Source of the DNA: JAJOKI01 sp964412405
Lineage (GTDB): Archaea; Halobacteriota; UBA148; JAJOKI01
Assembly: GCA_964412405.1 (NCBI GenBank)
Contig: CAYPOB010000034.1
Span: 1-10,452, forward strand
Direction: 5' to 3'
DNA: 10,452 nt
How positions within the stretch are numbered: the stretch's first letter is position 1; each line of letters begins with the position of its first letter. The position numbers and the translations under genes are program-made. Of the stretch, positions 5,911-10,452 are shown piece after piece. The notes under the pieces were generated by a model. It had not been told where the DNA came from. It made no database searches and saw only the letters and a program-made list of their open reading frames with translations.

Positions 5911-6651
5911 ATGATAGCCGATGACACACCTGTACTGCTTAAACACAAAAAATGCGAGCATCTCGTCGCGGTTTCAGATGACGAATTTCATACCGATCGT
6001 GGGACGATCAAATTATGTAAATTACGTGAAAAGGAATTCGGCGACACGATTTCTACGCACCTGAATCACGAATACGTCATTCAAATGCCAAGGGCACCGG
6101 ACTTTTTCAAGCACTGTAAAAGGACGGGTGCGCCTTTGATGCCAAAGGACATTGGAACCATCCTTGCATACACGGGGCTGGGCAGCGGGGACTCTGTGCT
6201 CGATGCGGGGACGGGTTCCGGGATTCTGGCAATCTATCTTGGCAATGTCGCTAAGAAAGTAGTCACATATGAAAAAAACGAGGAATTCGCCAGGGTGGCA
6301 CGCAAGAACATCGAAACTGCGGGCATGAAGAACGTCGAGGTTAGGCATGGCGATATAATCTCTGAGGTGGCAAACCTGGACGAGAGATTCGATGTGATAA
6401 CCCTTGACATGATGGATGCAGATCAAGTAGTACCGCATGTGAGATCTGTGCTCAATTCAGGTGGATATTTGGTGACATATTCCCCGTTTTTTGAGCAGAC
6501 GAAAAAGATACGCACCGCAATTGACATGGAAATATTCTCAAGCGTGCAGACCATGGAGTGCATGGAACGCGAAATTAAATTTGAGAGGCGTGGTACGCGA
6601 CCTTCCACGCGAGTGGGACACACTGGATTCATCACAATAGCACGGTTATAG
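5911..6651 (+). CDS. trmI: tRNA (adenine-N1)-methyltransferase TrmI
   Basis: 246 residues. The family makes 1-methyladenosine in the T-loop, at position 58 and in some archaea also 57, using S-adenosylmethionine and acting as a homotetramer. The N-terminal beta domain (1-75) has the family feature DDEFHTDRGTI and ends at IQMPRAPDFF. The Rossmann methyltransferase domain follows: motif I VLDAGTGSG (96-104), the acidic strand VVTYEKNEEFARVARKN with E121, VRHGDI with D148 and the catalytic-region motif ITLDMMDAD (163-171). The end, RRGTRPSTRVGHTGFITIAR, is the conserved C-terminal signature. The start ATG is 14 nt after the nac stop with only a weak purine-rich stretch before it, which fits coupled expression. 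The gene converges on the slipin gene. Confidence 0.93.
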   Translation: MIADDTPVLLKHKKCEHLVAVSDDEFHTDRGTIKLCKLREKEFGDTISTHLNHEYVIQMPRAPDFFKHCKRTGAPLMPKDIGTILAYTGLGSGDSVLDAGTGSGILAIYLGNVAKKVVTYEKNEEFARVARKNIETAGMKNVEVRHGDIISEVANLDERFDVITLDMMDADQVVPHVRSVLNSGGYLVTYSPFFEQTKKIRTAIDMEIFSSVQTMECMEREIKFERRGTRPSTRVGHTGFITIARL

Positions 6652-6744
6652 TGTGTGCTCTGCGAGCCCTTTGTTCTTTAGGAAAACCACTAACTTACTT
6701 TTAAAGTTCTTTTCCGATTTTAGAGAACCACTCACATCTTCCTC
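6652..6744. terminator. Convergent intergenic region with T-rich tracts
   Basis: 93 bp lie between the ends of trmI and the slipin gene. The plus strand has several T tracts between 6694 and 6721 (CTTACTTTT, TTCTTTT, GATTTT), the likely terminator of nac-trmI. I see no clear T-rich signal on the minus strand and no hairpin. Confidence 0.35.
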
Positions 6745-7494
6745 TCACTTCTTCTTGGAGTATCCAAGAGCCTGTAAAAGTTCGATCGGCAAGGGGATCA
6801 CGACCGTGGTCGACTTTTCTGATGTAGCCTCTGCTATCGTTTGGAGTGTGCGTACGAACATCCCTCCTTCCTGGCGACTCAGTATATCTGCCGCCTCTGC
6901 TAGTTTTTGAGAGGCTTGTTTCTCGCCCTCGGCATCAATGATACGCGCTCGTCTATTCCTTTCCGCCTCTGCCTGGGATGCCATTGCCCTCTGCATCTCC
7001 TTTGGCAGCTCCACGTCTTTTATCTCGACTGCGGAAACTTTGATTCCCCATGGGTCTGTCGCCTCGTCGACGGTTCCTTGTATCTTCCTGTTCAATTTAT
7101 CTCTCTCTGATAGCAGTTCATCTAATTCGGCCTGACCTATCACGCCTCTCAGCGTCGTTAAAGCCATTTGAGACGTTGCAATAGGATAGTGTTGCACCTG
7201 GGTAATCGCCTTCTCAGGGTCCATCACCCTATAATACACGACGGCATTTACCCTTGTGGTGACATTATCTTTAGTAATGACCTCTTGCGGCGGCACATCA
7301 AAGGCGACCGTTCTCAGGTCCACCTTGATCATGGTCTCAAGGATGGGTATGATGAAAAAGAGTCCAGGTCCTCTTGCACCGACAAGCCGTCCCAATCTAA
7401 ATATCACGCCGCGTTCATATTCGTTTACAATTCTTACCGCAGATGATAAAATCATAAACACTACTATAATTATTCCGAGTATCCATAGTTCCAT
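6745..7494 (-). CDS. Slipin, SPFH/Band 7 stomatin-like membrane protein
   Basis: 249 residues. One N-terminal membrane segment (about 3-19, ILGIIIVVFMILSSAV) anchors the protein. The SPFH domain follows (about 20-175), with the stomatin signature NEYERGVIFRLGRLVGARGPGLFFIIP and AVEIKDVELPKEMQRAM. An alanine/glutamate-rich coiled coil (about 168-225) precedes a hydrophobic C-terminal stretch VVIPLPIELLQAL. Prokaryotic stomatins form large ring oligomers that organise membrane patches. In Pyrococcus horikoshii the NfeD-type protease encoded next to it cuts the stomatin partner in its hydrophobic C-terminal region, and the same kind of stretch is present here. GGAGTG at 7502-7507 (minus strand), 7 nt before the ATG, supports the start. 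The gene lies 13 nt downstream of nfeD in one operon. Confidence 0.94.
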   Translation of the reverse strand: MELWILGIIIVVFMILSSAVRIVNEYERGVIFRLGRLVGARGPGLFFIIPILETMIKVDLRTVAFDVPPQEVITKDNVTTRVNAVVYYRVMDPEKAITQVQHYPIATSQMALTTLRGVIGQAELDELLSERDKLNRKIQGTVDEATDPWGIKVSAVEIKDVELPKEMQRAMASQAEAERNRRARIIDAEGEKQASQKLAEAADILSRQEGGMFVRTLQTIAEATSEKSTTVVIPLPIELLQALGYSKKK

Positions 7495-7507
7495 TTGTTA
7501 GCACTCC

Positions 7508-8803
7508 TCAATCTATTTTTCTGACAAAAAGAGTTAGACCCTCTACACGTATAATCTTTACGGTTTCTCCCTGTTTTATCGCCCCGTTTTCTGCCCTCGC
7601 ATCCCATATCTCTCCTCTGACCTTGACTTTGCCCTCTGGGTCGATGTCCGTCTCGGCTCTGGCTGTCTTTTCGATCAATTCATCGATACCTGTCGTTGGC
7701 TTCTTCCTTCTCGTTTTCATCACGGCACCAACTCCGAATATGAAAAATGCTGCAGAGGCGCCAGCCATTCCAAGCACGATTAACTGGAACGTTCTGAACC
7801 ACTCTTCTGCGAGTAAAGGCTCTTGTGGCAACATGAATGCACCGAGTATGAGACAAACGACGCCACCCATCGTTAAGACCCCATAGGTGGGTGTGATCAC
7901 TTCTGCGACAAACAATATCACCGCCGCTATTATCAGAATTATGCCAAACATATTAACGTCAAATGTTCCAAGACCATACAATGCCAGGATTAAGCATATC
8001 GCACCTATCATCTCTGGCACATATGTTCCAGGCGAAGTGAATCCAAATATTATTCCGTATATGCCCACCAACAGCAGTATAAACACTACTTGCGGATTGC
8101 TGATTATATCGGTAATCTGAGATCTAATCCCCTTCTCCCCTACATATATTTCTGCATCCGCCGTCTGCAGATGGGTTTCCGCCCCCATCACCGTGACTGT
8201 CATGCCGTCGACTTTCTCAAGCAGACCGCGAACATCATCTGCAATTACATCGATAACTTCCATCTCTAGCGCTTCGCTTGCGGTGAGTGCTAGATTTTCG
8301 GTGACAAATCGCTCTGCAACGTCAACCGGTCTCCCCCTCCCCTCGGCGATGCCCCTCATAACCGCCGCCAGGTATAATATCGTCTTGTTGTCGGCTGGTC
8401 CAGGCGTACCCGCTGGGTCTGCCATGACTGGCATGCTAGCACCCGTCGTGGTCCCTGGCGACATGGCTGCCACATGACCTGCAAGCAGAATGTACGTTCC
8501 TGCAGACGCAGAGATGCCCCCTCTCGGTACGTATGTTATCACGGGAATTGGAGACATATCGATGGCCCTTATAATATCTAGCGTGGCGCCCACAAGCCCG
8601 CCTGGGGTGTCTATCTGGAGCAATACCGCCGACGCTCCCATGTCCACTGCATCTTCTATTCCGTCCTCCACGTGAAGCGCCGTGCCAGCGGTTATCATTC
8701 CTTCAATCTCGATGACATACACTATATTCTCTGATGGCCTGGCGCCACCGATTCCCGATGTCAGGAACAACATCAAAATAATTAATAAAGCCCATTTTTT
8801 CAT
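7508..8803 (-). CDS. nfeD: NfeD, membrane-bound ClpP-class serine protease
   Basis: 431 residues, the long form of NfeD. A signal peptide or anchor (1-20) is followed by a ClpP-like protease domain (about 25-215) outside the membrane: IDTPGGL (64-70), then YVPRGGISASAGTYI with the likely nucleophile S100 and the likely general base K140 in ADNKTILY, a spacing close to the Ser-Lys dyad of the Pyrococcus homologue. Several membrane segments follow (about 235-335 and 350-372), then a soluble C-terminal NfeD OB-fold domain (about 385-431, GKVKVRGEIWDARAENGAIKQGETVKIIRVEGLTLFV). It should cleave the stomatin-like partner encoded downstream and act in membrane protein quality control. GAGGT on the minus strand (8814-8818) precedes the ATG by 10 nt. 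All domains appear complete. Confidence 0.94.
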   Translation of the reverse strand: MKKWALLIILMLFLTSGIGGARPSENIVYVIEIEGMITAGTALHVEDGIEDAVDMGASAVLLQIDTPGGLVGATLDIIRAIDMSPIPVITYVPRGGISASAGTYILLAGHVAAMSPGTTTGASMPVMADPAGTPGPADNKTILYLAAVMRGIAEGRGRPVDVAERFVTENLALTASEALEMEVIDVIADDVRGLLEKVDGMTVTVMGAETHLQTADAEIYVGEKGIRSQITDIISNPQVVFILLLVGIYGIIFGFTSPGTYVPEMIGAICLILALYGLGTFDVNMFGIILIIAAVILFVAEVITPTYGVLTMGGVVCLILGAFMLPQEPLLAEEWFRTFQLIVLGMAGASAAFFIFGVGAVMKTRRKKPTTGIDELIEKTARAETDIDPEGKVKVRGEIWDARAENGAIKQGETVKIIRVEGLTLFVRKID

Positions 8804-8940
8804 GATGACATTTACCTCAAATACGTGAGATTATATAATATATGTGGTAGATATAATTTACTGTAAATTCTATGCTCTTGACTGCAGACATTTCTCGATG
8901 ATGGCAATAATTTTAAGCCTATCTATACATATACAATTTG
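8804..8940. promoter_or_regulatory. Divergent promoter region between nfeD and pyrB
   Basis: About 137 bp. For nfeD (minus strand) TATA-like candidates are at 8831-8843 (TTATATAATATAT) and 8851-8860 (ATATAATTTA); the second leaves more room for the ribosome-binding site at 8814-8818. For pyrB, ATAATTTTAAG (8906-8916) is centred about 29 bp before the ATG at 8941, which predicts a leaderless or nearly leaderless mRNA. No operator-like repeat is obvious. Confidence 0.45.
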
Positions 8941-9864
8941 ATGAAATTTGTCAGGCGACACATCATCTCGATGAAAGATTTCTCACGTGAGGAAATCGAT
9001 TACATATTAAAAAAAGCTGAGGCGCTCGAACCGTTTGCGCGCGGTAAAAGGTCCAACTTGTTGGCAGGCAAGATTTTAGCGACGTTGTTCTATGAGCCGA
9101 GCACAAGAACCAGACTGTCTTTTGAGACTGCTATGAAGCGATTAGGTGGGGATGTCATTGGCATAGCAATCCCGGAAGCCAGTTCAGCGGCAAAAGGCGA
9201 AATGCTTGCAGATACGCTAAGGGTAATTGGAGGATATGCAGATGCCATTGTGCTGAGGCATTCCAGAGAGGGTGCCGCACGTATGGCGGCGGAGATATCC
9301 GATATTCCGATTATAAACGCAGGAGATGGTGCAGGACACCATCCCACGCAGACCCTACTGGACCTGTACACCATCAAACGAGAGGGGCATCTTGAAAATC
9401 TGAGCATTGCACTTATAGGAGATCTGAAATACGGCAGGACCGTGCATTCGCTTGCATATGCGCTATCGCTGTATGGCGCAGAGATAACTTTAGTCTCCCC
9501 TGAGCAGCTTCGAATACCGTCCGACATCAAGAATGATTTAAAGAAACGAGGAGCAAACGTGGTCGAAACTGCGAAATTACCCGATGTGATTTCCGACGTG
9601 GACGTTCTATATGTCACCAGAATCCAGAAGGAGCGCTTTCCAGACCCTAGCGAATATCAGAAAGTGGCGGGGACATATCGCATTTCAACCGAGATGTTGC
9701 GGGATGCCAAAGATGATATGATAATCATGCATCCGCTTCCGAAGGCGGATGAAATCGACAAGGATGTGGACCATACTAAACATGCCAGATATTTCAAACA
9801 GGCGTTCTATGGTGTTCCGGTGAGAATGGCGGTATTGTGCCACATACTGGGAGATGCGCGATGA
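8941..9864 (+). CDS. pyrB: Aspartate carbamoyltransferase catalytic chain
   Basis: 307 residues, the normal length. It joins carbamoyl phosphate and aspartate in the second step of pyrimidine synthesis as a catalytic trimer. Carbamoyl-phosphate residues are S54-T-R-T57 in YEPSTRTRLSFETA, R106 and H134/Q137 in HHPTQTLLDLY. The mobile loop SSAAKGEMLADT carries K85 and E87. Aspartate-domain residues include R166 in DLKYGRTVHSLAYAL, R227 in VTRIQKERF and the PLPK loop (266-269). All key residues are present. I chose ATG 8941 rather than the in-frame TTG three bases upstream because of the TATA spacing and the lack of a Shine-Dalgarno sequence. The stop overlaps the pyrI start (ATGA), so the two chains are translationally coupled, as expected for the PyrB-PyrI holoenzyme. 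Confidence 0.97.
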   Translation: MKFVRRHIISMKDFSREEIDYILKKAEALEPFARGKRSNLLAGKILATLFYEPSTRTRLSFETAMKRLGGDVIGIAIPEASSAAKGEMLADTLRVIGGYADAIVLRHSREGAARMAAEISDIPIINAGDGAGHHPTQTLLDLYTIKREGHLENLSIALIGDLKYGRTVHSLAYALSLYGAEITLVSPEQLRIPSDIKNDLKKRGANVVETAKLPDVISDVDVLYVTRIQKERFPDPSEYQKVAGTYRISTEMLRDAKDDMIIMHPLPKADEIDKDVDHTKHARYFKQAFYGVPVRMAVLCHILGDAR

Positions 9865-10379
9865 AAAGGAATGGACTTTACGTGCGTCCGATTCAAAATG
9901 GAACGGTCATAGACCACATCACGGCAGGACAGGCGCTCAGCGTGCTACGAATTCTCGGTATCAACAGGACAACGGAGGAGGTGGTCAGTGCGGTCATGAA
10001 CGTTCCGAGTAAGGCGATCGGCACAAAAGACATCGTCAAGATCGAAGGGCGAGAGTTAAAGCCAGGTGAAGTTGATAAGATTGCCTTGATTGCACCGTCT
10101 GCTTCCATCAACATCATCCGCAAGTACAATGTGGCAGGGAAGTACAAGGTAGACATCCCTGACGAGATAGAGGGTGTTGTGAGGTGCGCCAACCCAAATT
10201 GCATATCAAATACAAGAGAGCCAGTGGCGTCCAGGTTCACCACCGAAATGTTGAAGTCCCATCGGGACTGCAACTCTCACAGATCTCTGATCTGTGACAA
10301 ACAGAAGACGGGCATACGGTTGCGCTGTATTTACTGTGAGCGTATAATCTCCGAGAATATCGTGGAGCATCTTTTATAA
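9861..10379 (+). CDS. pyrI: Aspartate carbamoyltransferase regulatory chain with an 18-residue insertion
   Basis: 172 residues from the ATG that overlaps the pyrB stop, against about 150 for most PyrI. The allosteric nucleotide-binding domain (1-100) is normal: NGTVIDHITAGQALSVLRILGI, NVPSKAIGTKDIVKIEGREL and IALIAPSASINIIRKY. The zinc domain has both cysteine pairs, C109/C114 (RCANPNC) and C156/C159 (LRCIYC), which bind zinc and hold the contact to PyrB. Between the pairs there are 41 residues where E. coli PyrI has 23. The extra 18 residues (about 129-146, EMLKSHRDCNSHRSLICD) add cysteines C137 and C145 and are encoded by two adjacent DNA palindromes. The frame stays open and the sequence after the insertion is well conserved, so the protein is probably made and functional. 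A longer frame from GTG 9837 is open but unlikely. Confidence 0.95.
   Translation: MKRNGLYVRPIQNGTVIDHITAGQALSVLRILGINRTTEEVVSAVMNVPSKAIGTKDIVKIEGRELKPGEVDKIALIAPSASINIIRKYNVAGKYKVDIPDEIEGVVRCANPNCISNTREPVASRFTTEMLKSHRDCNSHRSLICDKQKTGIRLRCIYCERIISENIVEHLL
10250..10274 (+). repeat. Imperfect palindrome 1 inside the pyrI insertion
   Basis: Arms GTTGAAGTCCC (10250-10260) and GGGACTGCAAC (10264-10274) are complementary at 10 of 11 positions around the 3-nt loop ATC. In DNA or RNA it would make a strong hairpin. Confidence 0.85.
10277..10297 (+). repeat. Perfect palindrome 2 inside the pyrI insertion
   Basis: Arms TCACAGATC (10277-10285) and GATCTGTGA (10289-10297) are perfectly complementary around the loop TCT. 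It begins 2 nt after palindrome 1, so the pair covers 48 bp. Confidence 0.88.
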
Positions 10380-10452
10380 CTATATTATGGGTTATCGTTA
10401 AACACGTGACTAATTGAGGAAAATTATCCTTGATCAGCTCCAGCGTTTCAAA
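10380..10452. other. Window end, no supportable gene
   Basis: 73 bp after pyrI. A minus-strand frame is open here but runs on into pyrI, so it is probably a shadow. A TTG at 10431 on the plus strand, with GAGGAAA upstream, could start a gene that continues beyond the window, but too little is visible. Confidence 0.3.

Noticed and set aside
8938..8940. TTG start for PyrB one codon upstream
   Set aside because: The ATG directly after it is a better start and agrees with the TATA spacing for a leaderless mRNA.
9090..9617. Long minus-strand frame (175 codons) inside pyrB, and similar ones inside nnr and nfeD
   Set aside because: They are serine- and proline-rich shadow frames opposite clearly conserved enzymes, with no family features of their own.
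9837..9860. GTG start giving PyrI eight extra N-terminal residues
   Set aside because: The ATG at 9861 overlapping the pyrB stop matches the usual PyrI N-terminus and the coupling seen in pyrBI operons.
10250..10297. CRISPR array suggested by the GTTG...CAAC palindrome
   Set aside because: Only one copy is present, there is no regular repeat-spacer spacing, the sequence lies inside an intact coding frame and no cas genes are near.
10274..10452. Minus-strand open frame running in from the right edge over the end of pyrI
   Set aside because: It overlaps well-conserved pyrI codons on the other strand, has no recognisable protein similarity and ends inside pyrI; it looks like a shadow.

Overview
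The window is archaeal chromosome. The evidence is gene content: a Taw2-type wyosine enzyme, archaeal NAC, TrmI, a separate PyrI regulatory chain beside PyrB, a GTPBP1-family GTPase, TATA-like promoters and several probably leaderless starts. It fits a euryarchaeal (Halobacteriota or methanogen/ANME-like) genome, but the species cannot be fixed from sequence alone. No rRNA, tRNA, CRISPR array, transposase or integrase was seen.

Layout. Positions 1-2172 hold the 3' part of taw2 and, 24 nt later, a GTPBP1-family translational GTPase. Both point right and are probably co-transcribed. A small leftward protein meets the GTPase tail to tail with one base between stop codons. Divergent from it is a rightward winged-helix regulator (2573-2920) with a near-perfect inverted repeat just before its start. 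From about 2966 to 4149 the DNA is more AT-rich. It holds a dead 3' fragment of nnr, a short possible leader ORF, and an antitoxin/PIN-toxin pair with a 4-nt overlap. This segment is bracketed by direct copies of the nnr 3' end, offset by exactly 1,075 bp. The intact bifunctional NAD(P)HX repair enzyme (nnr) reads left from 5484. Divergent from it, nac and trmI read right. They converge on a leftward nfeD-slipin operon, a membrane protease with its stomatin-like partner. Divergent from nfeD is the pyrB-pyrI operon, aspartate transcarbamoylase catalytic and regulatory chains with overlapping stop/start codons.

Most genes are housekeeping: tRNA modification and translation (taw2, GTPBP1, nac, trmI), cofactor repair (nnr), membrane proteostasis (nfeD, slipin) and pyrimidine synthesis (pyrB, pyrI). 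Two places stand out. The first is the nnr-3'-end duplication enclosing the toxin-antitoxin pair, which looks like a small insertion that rebuilt the end of its target gene. The second is an 18-residue in-frame insertion in the zinc domain of PyrI, encoded almost entirely by two adjacent palindromes; this resembles a protein-coding palindromic repeat element.
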